DNA of 64,000 nt from JACKOB01 sp024234575. Lineage in GTDB: Bacteria; Pseudomonadota; Gammaproteobacteria; Pseudomonadales; Oleiphilaceae. This document shows, piece after piece, positions 1-10,100 of the stretch. Under the pieces are notes generated by a model. The model searched no databases. It was not told where the DNA came from and saw nothing but the letters and a program-made list of their open reading frames with translations. Within the stretch, counting starts at the first letter, position 1. Every line of letters starts with the position of its first letter. Location: the NCBI GenBank assembly GCA_051208035.1, contig JBPJFZ010000019.1, positions 17,052 through 81,051 of the forward strand, read 5' to 3'. The position numbers and the translations under genes were made by a program.

Positions 1-1431
1 CGTTACTCAAAGATTTTTAAATATCTAGAAGAAGAAAATACTCAATGTAAAGTTGCCTTCATCTCCGCAACCCCTTTCAGTGCTCTATATTCAGCAGGTC
101 CTGACTCCATTTTGCGCCATAACTTTAAAACCAGCCTGGTTTTTCACAAAACTAATGATGAATACCATGGCATTAGAGAAATGCATCGCAATAACCAAAT
201 AATTAAGTTGGCCGAAGACCAGCGAAACTTTTGTGATGACTCATTAATGAGAAGGCGATTCATTCGACAATTCAAAGAATACAGTTCAGCAGGTTGGTCT
301 TTAATACGAGTACCCAGCAGCCAGGCTCAGGTGGCTAAAGAAATACTTTTAAATAATGGTATATCAGAAGATCAAATAATGATCATCGGTCAGAAATTAG
401 TCGGTGTTGATGATGCTGAATTGGCAAGTATTGATGACTTTAAGCGAGAGTACCAAACAGCAGTTATGTTTGATGATAAATTAATTGCCATAACGGTAGC
501 TGGTTTTAGAGCAGGCATTAATTTTGGTCATGAAATGAAAAATACGCTAATTAATACTTGGGATAGTACTATAGCCAATATAGCAGCTATCGTTCAAGCC
601 AACATCGGCAGAGCCTGTGGTTACCATACCAATATTACAGCAAAGCATTACACCAACCTTGATGCAATAAAGGCATATAGCGACTTACTCAGTAACCTTG
701 AGGATAATTCAGGCTCAAACAACTTTGAGGGTCTCCAGCAGTTATTTGAAGAAATTTGCACAAAATATGATGTTAGAGGGTTTGATCGCGGAACCAATAT
801 CGCACCGCAAGTTGAATATAAAGTATCGAAGAAAAAAGATGATAGCAAAACATACTTCACTGATAGCTTTTTAGCTGTCCCTGGAAAGCTAGAACACGCA
901 GAGTACGACTACCGCCAATATACGCATAACCCAATTTTACTTGAAGCTATTAAGCTTATTAGAACAGAGTTACTTAAAGATGATGGACCTCATCGCAAAC
1001 AAGGTCGAGCTCTAAAGGGGGAACATCAAAATTGGATAAAAGCTCAATGGGTAAACGGTGTTACTTTTGATGATCATACCCCTAGTTGTGCAAAGAATAG
1101 AGCAATTGAATTCACGACATTATTAAATCAAAAACAAGCTATTGAATTTAACAAAATTGTAAATCCAGGCGGAGGTGAATCGACTGAAGACAAGCAAGTT
1201 ATGGCTAGTATCTTCAGTGTATATAATCTGTCACGTCAAGTGGACGCGTTCAAACGCTCTATGGACGACGATGATATGGAAGAAGTGAGTCAGTTGTTGA
1301 ACGTTGAATGCGATGACACGATTATTTTACTTTATCTTCGTGGTGACTATTCAAGTGAGATTACGTCAACAAAGAAAGAAGAGTTATCTCAAATAACATC
1401 AACAAAAATCAGAAATGACTCAATTTTCTAA
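1..1431 (+). CDS. Superfamily 2 helicase-like protein, 3' part (5' end outside window)
   Basis: The reading frame is open from base 1, so this is the C-terminal part (476 codons visible) of a longer protein. It carries an ISATP stretch resembling helicase motif III (SAT) about 24 residues in. Further on, the sequence AGFRAGINFG followed by QANIGRACGYH resembles the motif V and motif VI region of SF2 helicases (Q..GR.CGY in place of the usual QxxGRxGR). The Walker motifs would lie upstream, outside the window. The gene converges on the BREX operon (pglZ stop at 1589), so it is not in that transcript, but it is a plausible defence-island partner. Helicases occur in some BREX types (brxHI, brxHII); whether this is one of them cannot be decided from the C-terminal part. 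A TTG at 112 is only the first start-like codon of the visible frame, not a true start. Confidence 0.6.
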   Translation, partial: RYSKIFKYLEEENTQCKVAFISATPFSALYSAGPDSILRHNFKTSLVFHKTNDEYHGIREMHRNNQIIKLAEDQRNFCDDSLMRRRFIRQFKEYSSAGWSLIRVPSSQAQVAKEILLNNGISEDQIMIIGQKLVGVDDAELASIDDFKREYQTAVMFDDKLIAITVAGFRAGINFGHEMKNTLINTWDSTIANIAAIVQANIGRACGYHTNITAKHYTNLDAIKAYSDLLSNLEDNSGSNNFEGLQQLFEEICTKYDVRGFDRGTNIAPQVEYKVSKKKDDSKTYFTDSFLAVPGKLEHAEYDYRQYTHNPILLEAIKLIRTELLKDDGPHRKQGRALKGEHQNWIKAQWVNGVTFDDHTPSCAKNRAIEFTTLLNQKQAIEFNKIVNPGGGESTEDKQVMASIFSVYNLSRQVDAFKRSMDDDDMEEVSQLLNVECDDTIILLYLRGDYSSEITSTKKEELSQITSTKIRNDSIF

Positions 1432-1475
1432 ACTACAGAGTATTTATGACAATAGATTTTAGTAAATTAGAGCAT

Positions 1476-1546
1476 GAGGGTTACCTCTTGTGATTTTGAT
1501 TTCAGGTTTAGTCACCGTCAATCAAAGTCGGTAACCCTCTCTTTTT
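1476..1546 (+). terminator. Long inverted repeat after the helicase gene
   Basis: Perfect 10-bp arms GAGGGTTACC (1476-1485) and GGTAACCCTC (1530-1539) are followed by TCTTTTTC. Inner segments also pair (gattttgat with atcaaagtc), which gives an extended interrupted stem. The position is 45 bp after the helicase stop, with a T-run on the plus strand. It probably ends helicase transcription before the convergent BREX operon. The long loop is unusual for a simple terminator. Confidence 0.5.
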
Positions 1547-1588
1547 CAAGAAGAGGTATCAGATTGGGTCTGAACTAATTCAAATTAG

Positions 1589-3643
1589 TTAACCTTTATT
1601 ATGAATATTAATCACAGGGGTTAAGCACTCCTGCAAGCTCAACCCGCCATGATTGTAATAGTCACCGGCAATATAACCCGCAATACCAGGTGCCATGGCA
1701 ACAGATACGTTGTTATTCCAATGCCACGGTAATTTTAACTCATGTGTATCGACGTTATCTTTTAATATTGCACAACGAGCTAAACGCTTTTTCACGATAT
1801 TTTTTGAAATGCTCGCTTCAGCCAATTTGTTGGGTACCCACAACCAGCCATGATCAGTAACAATACGAATGTTCTTCCAGCCTGCTGTTAATAATCCTTC
1901 TATTCGTGCAACAACATCTTCTAAAACCGCTTCAATATTAAGCGGCATTTTCATTTGTTGTTTATGCCCCATATTATCTAAATCACCCGTTTGCACCCAC
2001 GCATTACCAGTAGGCTCACCTGTGTCTAACCCCTCCAAATATTGCCAACCTTTATCAGATAGCGACTTTTTTAAATGATAGGTACTAAACTCCGAACCAG
2101 AAGCGATAAGTATTGGTGTGAAGTTATCATTTTCTTGGGCCCCCGAAAGTAACTCAGCCACAGGGGTTACAGCGGCTTTTGCTGTTGCTGTTAATGAGGG
2201 AAGGGCACACCAATTGGTTTTTAATGAGGTGTTCACTGAAAGCTTATCTAACTTTTGTTGTAACGTTTTTGCTGTATCGAAACGTAAGCCATCAACAAAG
2301 AAAACGACCTGGCTGCCAACATCATACTGCGCTGTTGACTCATTAACTTCACCAGATTGCCCTGACTTTCCAGGGTAACCCTCTTCTCGAACCAAGTTCT
2401 GAAAATTCAACGTCACCTGCTCTAACCAGGGCGTATAAATAACAGCGAGAATATCAGCAACAACTTGCTGTTGGTTTATATCTTTTGCAACCGCCATAGC
2501 ATTAATTGCAGCAGCGTCAGCTTGCCAGAAACGTTCTTTGTAAGTGTTAGCCATTTTTTCAACAGAGGGGCCTGTAAAAGCAATATCTGTATGCTCGATC
2601 ACTAAAGCTAACTGCTCTAATATGGTTAACCAAGGAGATAAACCTAATCCATACCACAACCATGACTTTCGCTCTGATTCTCGCTTAAAAAGGTCTGATA
2701 ATTGTTGCTTAATGATCGTGGCATCTTGCTTAGCAAAGCCTTTTAGCTTAGTAGAAAGTTCGGTTTCATCTCTTAAATTTTCAGCCAGATAATGACTTGC
2801 ATTAATGGCTAGTCCCGCAGGTTGAACAGTCTTTAGTTTTTCAACTAATAACGGTAAGTTATGTGCAGTATCTTCAAAACGCTGCCAAACCGTCTGCCAT
2901 TTACCCTGTGATTCACACAAGCTAACTAATACTGATTCAACATCCCCCTTCTCAGGGTCAAAACCAAAGCTGTCTAAGCAAGTTTGCTTGAATATAGGCC
3001 ATTTGCTGTCTTTCCATAAAGCCTGTTTATCTTCTGAATTGTTTAACCAGCCAAGAATATCTCTTTCAGGGTCATCCATTACAATATCAATAAAATCTTG
3101 GGCTTCTAGTTTTTTACCTTTTAACGACTCTTCAGGGGTTTCTAATAAGTCAGGCAATATTTTTAAAATAGCCGCTTGGGTCTTCTTGTCTTTAGCTACA
3201 TCAAGCTCTAAACCTACGCGTGGATTGGTTAGAAATGAACCAATTGACCAGTCTCTGCCTGCAGGGTTATAAGCCCACCAGCAACCACGATACTGCAGTT
3301 CTGCAAGGGGTCTTAGTTCATCGGGGCATTGCTCTATGGCTCGCAAATCCTTTCGGCTAACACCAGGTAAATAAATGATGGGTGTTTTACTCTTAGGCAA
3401 TTGACACTCTTCTAAAACACCCGCTATTGCGCATTTAATCCAGATAGCAGGTCCGGTTCTTTCTTCTGGTTTATATTCACCTAACTCAACTAATTCAGGT
3501 AAGTGCTGTTTAATTGAAGGCATAGCTGACTGCCATTGGCATTCAATATCAGTCCATAAAATGGCTGCAGGTGCAATTTGCACCGCAGAATTATAGTTGG
3601 CAGAACTTCGTAGCTGCTCAGCTAAATAATCAATCAGTTGCAT
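1589..3643 (-). CDS. pglZ: PglZ, BREX alkaline-phosphatase-superfamily protein
   Basis: 684 residues. PglZ proteins of BREX and Pgl phage-defence systems carry an alkaline-phosphatase-superfamily domain. The two metal-site signatures are visible: VVFFVDGLRFD around residues 447-456 (metal Asp451) and IVTDHGWLW around 594-602 (Asp597, His598). The N-terminal 440 residues are the usual long helical and mixed region. The start codon overlaps the pglX stop in a TAATG junction (3645-3641), which implies translational coupling. It is the last gene of the leftward operon, and no brxL follows before the convergent helicase. The length is on the short side for PglZ proteins of type 1 BREX, in line with a variant system. 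PglZ is required for BREX function in characterised systems; its substrate is not established. Confidence 0.85.
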   Translation of the reverse strand: MQLIDYLAEQLRSSANYNSAVQIAPAAILWTDIECQWQSAMPSIKQHLPELVELGEYKPEERTGPAIWIKCAIAGVLEECQLPKSKTPIIYLPGVSRKDLRAIEQCPDELRPLAELQYRGCWWAYNPAGRDWSIGSFLTNPRVGLELDVAKDKKTQAAILKILPDLLETPEESLKGKKLEAQDFIDIVMDDPERDILGWLNNSEDKQALWKDSKWPIFKQTCLDSFGFDPEKGDVESVLVSLCESQGKWQTVWQRFEDTAHNLPLLVEKLKTVQPAGLAINASHYLAENLRDETELSTKLKGFAKQDATIIKQQLSDLFKRESERKSWLWYGLGLSPWLTILEQLALVIEHTDIAFTGPSVEKMANTYKERFWQADAAAINAMAVAKDINQQQVVADILAVIYTPWLEQVTLNFQNLVREEGYPGKSGQSGEVNESTAQYDVGSQVVFFVDGLRFDTAKTLQQKLDKLSVNTSLKTNWCALPSLTATAKAAVTPVAELLSGAQENDNFTPILIASGSEFSTYHLKKSLSDKGWQYLEGLDTGEPTGNAWVQTGDLDNMGHKQQMKMPLNIEAVLEDVVARIEGLLTAGWKNIRIVTDHGWLWVPNKLAEASISKNIVKKRLARCAILKDNVDTHELKLPWHWNNNVSVAMAPGIAGYIAGDYYNHGGLSLQECLTPVINIHNKG

Positions 3644-6600
3644 TAACTGTTCTCTCTTGCGGCTTTCTTTTCGGCCAGTGTTAGGTGGTGGTCGTTGATA
3701 CGATCACCTTGGTTGCCGCCATATTCTAGGCCTAAGTCATACCAAGGGGCAGATTCTACATCGGTGCCACGGTCTTTTTTCCAGTGAATATTTGGTTTTG
3801 AACGCAGAATGCCAGCATCTTTTTTGCCAACATCTTTCGCTTTCATAAATGGGCGGATGTTTAAGCGAACACCGTCATTTAGGTCTGGATTCCAACCTAT
3901 CGGTTGCTCAGCTAATGACTTCCAGCGTACAAAAATATCTAAACCTTTTTCGCCGACGAGAATATCTTCGAGCTGTTTTCTTAGGTTTCGAGCTGCGGCT
4001 AAACGAATTTCAGCGCCGTCATCACCATCTTTTTCTAGCTGAATTTGGGTACTAATCCAGTCATCAAGATAGGTGTAAATTAAGCGCTCTAATCCTTTGT
4101 AATCGAGTTGGTGGTAATTGATTAACGCAGAGAAACCATCAGGTAAGCCATCCCATATATGCCAAATAAAAGGACGATGCTGGAACAATTTACAATGTTG
4201 CTCAAAGAACTTATCACGTAGCCAAATGTTTAAGTCGCGAGACTTAACGGTCTTCAATAAATTGTTTAATACTGTCGCAGACCATTTATCGCCATAGGCT
4301 GCATGTAATATAGCTTCTAATCTATCTACCGCAGGCTTTTCACCGCGTATGGCAGGTATACAAACAATGCCGTCATCATCAACTAAATCATCAAACACTT
4401 TATTCTGAGCAATGATCTCACGCATTTCAGGCGCTAATTCCATTTCCGTGTCTAGCTCGGCTGGCCATTGATACCCTAATAGACGAGCCACCGCGACTTG
4501 TAGAACAGTGTCATCTTCACGTAAATCGCTAATAGCGGTGGTTTTCGTTACTTCATCCCACACAACAGATGCACATGGGTGACCGTGAAAAATCCATTGT
4601 GTTGAATCGTTCGTAAAAGGTCTGGGTATTCCTTTCGAAAACTCTATCCCTGCAAAAGTTTTCCATCGTTCTTTTTCGAAAGGGGCCTTAACCGTTGTAG
4701 CATTAGCAATAGAGACTTTTTGATCAATTTTTCTAATATCTTTTGCAAGATTACCAGTTACACAGTAAGCAACTAATGAACTAAAATCTTTTTGATCGTG
4801 AGGAACAATAGGGCATATATTACTATCAAATGCATCTCCCAAATAAATTGCACCAGGCAAAGTTCCCATTTGGGAAAGAAATATGCCTTTTTTCTTCCAT
4901 GCTTTTAAACCCTGCTTGCGGGCAAAGTTTTCTCCTTTTTCTTTCCAGTTAATAACGCTTTCTAATCCACCAAAAAGCTGATTTGCGGAAACTGTGCTCT
5001 GTAGTTTTATCCAAGTTTTGGGAATGGAATTAAATTCCCAAAAGTTCCTGCGAACTTGTGAATCATCACCTGATTTAAGTCCTTGGAAAGGTGTAGCAAT
5101 TGTAGATAACGGAGAATGTTTTGACTCTTTTTCAAAAGTAATCACTTGCTCGACCGCTCTTTGGCATTTTTCTTGAGAAACTAAATTGAATTCAACTTCT
5201 TTCAATGATTTTTTTTTCTTTTCAATAGAAGTTTCAGTTAAAACATCGATGCCTGAAAAATAATTATCCTGCATAGGCTGTTTAGTTTTATAGGGTTGAT
5301 TACAAACTAGTGCGATACTAGTAATATTTCCTGGACCATCTTCAAATGCTTCGGCACCACCACCAAGTTTAACTACAAAACGAAAATTAGAATTACCTAA
5401 TAACTCTTCTCTAAAACTGTGATAGCTTTTTAAAAATAGCCAGTTTTGCGTCATCACCACACTTGTTAGGCAACTATCTTTAGTTAATTCATTACAACGT
5501 TCTAAAAAAACAGTCGCTAAGTCAGTTTTTGCGCTATCGTAAAATTGTTCACAGTAATTCTTTAATTTTTCAGATTGTTTGCCTCTAGCCAAATACGGAA
5601 CGTTTGTTACAACCCATTCGTATCTTGCACTTAAAATACTTGCTGCTTTTACCAAGCCCTGCGCAGTAGCTTTTAATTCATCGCTAACTTCTAATCTATT
5701 CGAGGTAGCTTCTTGTAATAACTTCCAAGCGGGTTGTTTGTCTTTTAATAACATATGGTTCGGATCAATCAAACTACCTAAAGTGGGGGCGTCTTTAAAT
5801 GTTTGTTGCATCCACTTGACAGCATTTTCAAGCTCTTCATCGCCTTTAGCTAAATCTTTCCATTCCTTTTGTGCTTCATTAATGGACACACCTGAACATG
5901 CAAGCTGTAATTCGGGTAATTGACGATAGCCACCAGAATTAGGGAATCTCCAAGCTTCAAGCGCTAAAGCAAATGCTGCCAGTTCAACACAGCGTTGGTC
6001 GAGTTCTAAGCCATGTATATTTTCAGCGATAACTTTATCAATTGCTTCTTTTGCAGATAACCCTTCTAGCGCTATACGAATTGGTACTAGCATTAAAAAT
6101 TTAGCCACTAAAAAGTGACCACTCCCGCAGCAGGGATCGAGGGTTTTAAATTCACTTAGGTCGTCAGGCCATTTATCAAAATTACCAGCCGCCGATTTCC
6201 ATAGGCCACTGTCTTCGTCTTTTATAAAACGTAAATATTCAAGTGGTAAACCGGGAATAGAGGCTCGCTCTCGAAGCTCTTGTTCACTGGTTGCTGTCGC
6301 TAGATCGTCTTGTGTTAAGCGTCGTTTTGCCCACCATGCACCAAGGGCGTTGTCGAGTAAAAAACTCACCATATAAGGCTCGGTAAATAACTGAGTCACC
6401 GGGCTTAATTCTTTAGCTCCAATTTTTACGCCAGATTCATTAACCTGTTTTTTCTTTTTGTTTTGCCAGAACTGATAACACCAACCCAATGCGTCAGATG
6501 CTTGGAACGTATTCGGGTGTAAGTCCGCAATTAGCTCTTCTAATGCTTGAACATGGTTAATAGAAAGTTTAACGTCGAATACTGGAGAGTCAGCCCGAAA

Positions 6601-7071
6601 TATTTGCGGCAACATTTTTTGTGCTAAACGGCCAGCTAAATCCCAACCGTCTTTTACTTCAGAGCCATCACTTAATGGATCATTTTCTTCAGCAAGTTCA
6701 AAACATTCATCTAAGGTAACGTGCGTGTTTTGGTCATACATTAACAGGTCACTTTGCTCTAGAAAGCGAGCGAACAACATACGATGCCAGTGCTCGTATG
6801 CCATTTCGTTAATAAGCAACTCAGTTTCCTGGCTATTTGCTTTTGTTAGGGAAGTCGAATCACGATTTAACACATCGCCTAATTGACGTCCGTGGGCACG
6901 TAAACGCGTTCTGAGCTTACGCTCTGCTTCACTTAAATAATTAGGAGCGCTGCCTTCGCCAATACCTAGGCGAGTAAGTGCTTCTGTAACCGCGACTTCA
7001 ACAATATCACGAGCCTTTTCAACCGTTTTTTCAAGCTTACTACGCAGCGTTTTTTCTAATGGTGTTCTCAT
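3643..7071 (-). CDS. pglX: PglX, BREX adenine-specific DNA methyltransferase
   Basis: 1142 residues. In BREX, PglX methylates an adenine in a non-palindromic site on host DNA and is also needed for exclusion of unmodified phage. The SAM-binding motif I is DPCCGSGHF (residues 312-320). The catalytic motif IV reads TNVPYLARG (NVPY at 490-493), a variant of NPPY that is common in the Eco57I/PglX group. A helical N-terminal region of about 300 residues precedes the methylase fold. A long C-terminal region of about 500 residues probably recognises the target. The gene lies 34 bp after brxC and overlaps pglZ by one base. No frameshift or internal stop is present, so the modification enzyme looks intact. 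The window gives no information about the recognised site. Confidence 0.88.
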   Translation of the reverse strand: MRTPLEKTLRSKLEKTVEKARDIVEVAVTEALTRLGIGEGSAPNYLSEAERKLRTRLRAHGRQLGDVLNRDSTSLTKANSQETELLINEMAYEHWHRMLFARFLEQSDLLMYDQNTHVTLDECFELAEENDPLSDGSEVKDGWDLAGRLAQKMLPQIFRADSPVFDVKLSINHVQALEELIADLHPNTFQASDALGWCYQFWQNKKKKQVNESGVKIGAKELSPVTQLFTEPYMVSFLLDNALGAWWAKRRLTQDDLATATSEQELRERASIPGLPLEYLRFIKDEDSGLWKSAAGNFDKWPDDLSEFKTLDPCCGSGHFLVAKFLMLVPIRIALEGLSAKEAIDKVIAENIHGLELDQRCVELAAFALALEAWRFPNSGGYRQLPELQLACSGVSINEAQKEWKDLAKGDEELENAVKWMQQTFKDAPTLGSLIDPNHMLLKDKQPAWKLLQEATSNRLEVSDELKATAQGLVKAASILSARYEWVVTNVPYLARGKQSEKLKNYCEQFYDSAKTDLATVFLERCNELTKDSCLTSVVMTQNWLFLKSYHSFREELLGNSNFRFVVKLGGGAEAFEDGPGNITSIALVCNQPYKTKQPMQDNYFSGIDVLTETSIEKKKKSLKEVEFNLVSQEKCQRAVEQVITFEKESKHSPLSTIATPFQGLKSGDDSQVRRNFWEFNSIPKTWIKLQSTVSANQLFGGLESVINWKEKGENFARKQGLKAWKKKGIFLSQMGTLPGAIYLGDAFDSNICPIVPHDQKDFSSLVAYCVTGNLAKDIRKIDQKVSIANATTVKAPFEKERWKTFAGIEFSKGIPRPFTNDSTQWIFHGHPCASVVWDEVTKTTAISDLREDDTVLQVAVARLLGYQWPAELDTEMELAPEMREIIAQNKVFDDLVDDDGIVCIPAIRGEKPAVDRLEAILHAAYGDKWSATVLNNLLKTVKSRDLNIWLRDKFFEQHCKLFQHRPFIWHIWDGLPDGFSALINYHQLDYKGLERLIYTYLDDWISTQIQLEKDGDDGAEIRLAAARNLRKQLEDILVGEKGLDIFVRWKSLAEQPIGWNPDLNDGVRLNIRPFMKAKDVGKKDAGILRSKPNIHWKKDRGTDVESAPWYDLGLEYGGNQGDRINDHHLTLAEKKAARENS

Positions 7072-7105
7072 TTACATCTATTCCTTCGCAGACACTAAAT
7101 TAACA

Positions 7106-10100
7106 CTAGCTAGGTACGACTGGACCATTGGCCAGTTCTGCTCTAATTTGCGCTTCGATTTCAGACAACCATTTTTGCAGGTCTTCTTCTGATTCGATAA
7201 CAGGTTTATTTAAACGACAGTGTTTTGCTTTTGGTGTCAGTTCGCTGATTGCGTCTTTTAATGCCGCATCAAAACGACCAGGTAATGCTGAAATGCGGTC
7301 TCTCCATTGTTCAAAGCTGGTTTCTTCAATAGCGTCGTATACTGCGGCAGATGAAGATAAATCAACAGTGGGAACTGAATTCAAGCTGCGCTTTTCTAGT
7401 AATGTTTGTTTTTTAGCATCGTCTAATTTTGCCCAGTTCGCATCATCCGTTAAGTCGCGGTGACATGCATTGAACTCGTCTTCATACTCAGAGAGTTTAG
7501 CTGTGATGGCGTCGCGTAATGCTGATTCCACTTGTTTTAGTAGTGGGCTAATTGGGTTAGGCTCAGCTAACAAACTACGATTGCTTTCTATGGAATCCAT
7601 CTGCTCGGCAATAGTGCTATGTATTGCTAAATCTTTGCATAAACGAGATGCTGTTTTTAGCTCGTTCCATTGGTTCATTCTGCGTTTAGCTAAATCAGCC
7701 TGCTCTTGCCAATGTTTAAACTGGGTTTCAATTTCTTCCTTCGCATCAAAAGCTTGCTGAAGTTGCTCGTTACCTGAGTACATTTCTAAATTAGTAAGCA
7801 CAGTAGTACTTGGTGCTAAAGGCAATGGTGCTTCGCCACCTGCACTACGTGCAATTTGTTTAGCATTGGCTATCGCCAGTGGTAGCTTTGTTTGCTCTTC
7901 ATTAGCGCCACAGTTTTGCCCTTCAGGAAGTAGCGCATTAATTAATCCACGTACTTTTATGATTTGAACTTTTGACAGCGTCACATTTTCAGGGCGGAAC
8001 TTAGTTTGGGTAACTGAAGATCTATCTAAACTTTTGGCGTCAACGGGACGTTCTTGAGCATCAGATGCTTTTAGTACGCCAGCTGCCATCATTGCAAAGA
8101 TGGCACCTTCAATAGTGTCTTTACCCCAGCCATAAGGTGCATCTTTAAAGTTATCGATGATCTCTTTGCCTGTTTTAACTAAACCAATAAAGCGTTTAAT
8201 TTCAGAACATACCGGGTGTTTATCTGCTTCATCATTATGACCAATCGCTTCTAATGCATTAGGATCACCTTGAGTACTCGCGCGACTGTATACTTTTGCC
8301 CAGCCTTTATCATCGGCCATTTTGAACTTACTGAATAAACGTTGACTTGCTAGCTTACCTGCATTTTGAATTTGCTCAGCTAGGTTTTCGCCTTCAACTT
8401 CTTGTCCACCTGCAAGCTTTACCTGAATTTGGCTAAAGATATCTTTTAGGATGGCCTTTTTCGCACGGTCTGCTTCTTTGAAACGATATTCCATTGCGGC
8501 ATAAGCTTCTTTACCAGCATCTGTTTTAGCTGTGCCTCGCACGTCTATTGTGGTTTCTGCGGCTTTTAACTCGACAATAGCCTTACGTAATTCATCACGT
8601 TGAGATGTTGGTACATGAATGTATATTGTTGCTGAATCAGGATCGGCACCACGTGCCAAGGCATTGAAGTTCTTCTCTGGCACTTCTGGTGCCCAAGCAT
8701 ATAGCTTTTTGTCCGCATCACCAGGTAGTTCTGGGCCAAATTCAAGATTAATTGGTCTCGGTTCGGCAACATCACCTTGCGTTATACGAGCCTGGGCGAC
8801 TTGTTTGCGAACAAACTGCTGTATTTCTTGTGAGCGGAAATATTCAAGCTTTTGTGGGTTAGCCTTTAATTCATTCTCTTGTTGGCGGTACATATCGTAC
8901 CATTGTTGGCTTTCGACTGTTTGTAGGCGATACTCTTCACCCACTACTGTTTGCATTGGCATGACTAAGCCATCATCAACTAATTGGGTAAGCAGTTTAG
9001 GTACGAGTGCTCTGAGTTCATGCTTGCCTTCTTGCAGATTTTCAAGCAACAAATCAGATAGCGTATCAGTCGTAGCAGCAATACCTGATTCAATATCTGT
9101 AGGTAACTTGCTGATCAACAGTATCAAAGCCAATAAGCGAGATTGTAATTTTTGATCGCTGTTGCCTGCTTTTAAACGACTGATGGTTTCATAGATGTCT
9201 TTACCAATCACACCGCTGTTTAACAGCTTGGTTGCAATTTGATCATAAATATAATCTGCGGGTACTACACAACCTAACGGTTGTTCAGCCGTAGATTTTG
9301 TTGCTTCATGCACGATGCGCAACTGGTTACGTAATTGGGAGCCTGTGCCAGTTTTGTCTAACGCCGGAAGCACTTTTTCCCAAAAACGACGACGGACTGG
9401 AAGGAGAGGGTAATCTGCAACCATCCATTTTTCATCGTCTTTATTGTGCTCAATAATACTGCCGCGTAAATGACGGCTAATTTCGCCTAATTCGTTATCG
9501 ATAACGGTTTGAATTGAGCTACGTGCGCTCTCATTTTTTTGCAGGATGACTTTGCGAATAACCGAATCAACATCCGTATCTTGAAGTTGCACGTTAACGG
9601 TAAAGCGACCCATTAGGCGCTGAAGATTTTCAGTACTTGTTAACGCACTTTGGCCAGTGCCAATAAATAACAATTTAGAGTCTAATCGACCATCTTCACC
9701 GCAGGTTTCACCAAGTTCTTGAACTGCCATCGCCGTATCAATATCGTCGCCGATGTATTGTTGTACTTCATCGAGCACAACAAGCGTTAAAGGCAGCTCA
9801 CCATTGATAGCAATAGCGTCTATCACTGCTGTTACCATTTCGTCATTAGATACGTCTTTAACTTGTTGATATTGAGAACGGATCATCTTGCTAACTTCGA
9901 CTGGCGAAGGTGCAAAGCCGGGCATAGCATTTAAAATGGCATTGCCAACAACAGGAGACATATGAAGATTTTTTAATTCATGCTCCCAAGGATCTTTGCC
10001 TTCTCTCCTTTTGGCATTTGTAGTTACGTACTCTCGAACTTGGTCGTAAATACCTTCTTCTTTTAGCCACATTAAAAAGCGTGCTAAATGATATTGCTCT

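Noticed and set aside
1573..1590. Perfect 8-bp inverted repeat AACTAATT/AATTAGTT at the pglZ stop considered as a terminator
   Set aside because: It overlaps the stop codon, is AT-rich and has no T-run on the minus strand.
8619..9155. 178-codon frame antisense to brxC
   Set aside because: Shadow of the brxC reading frame, Ser/Cys-rich with no family features.
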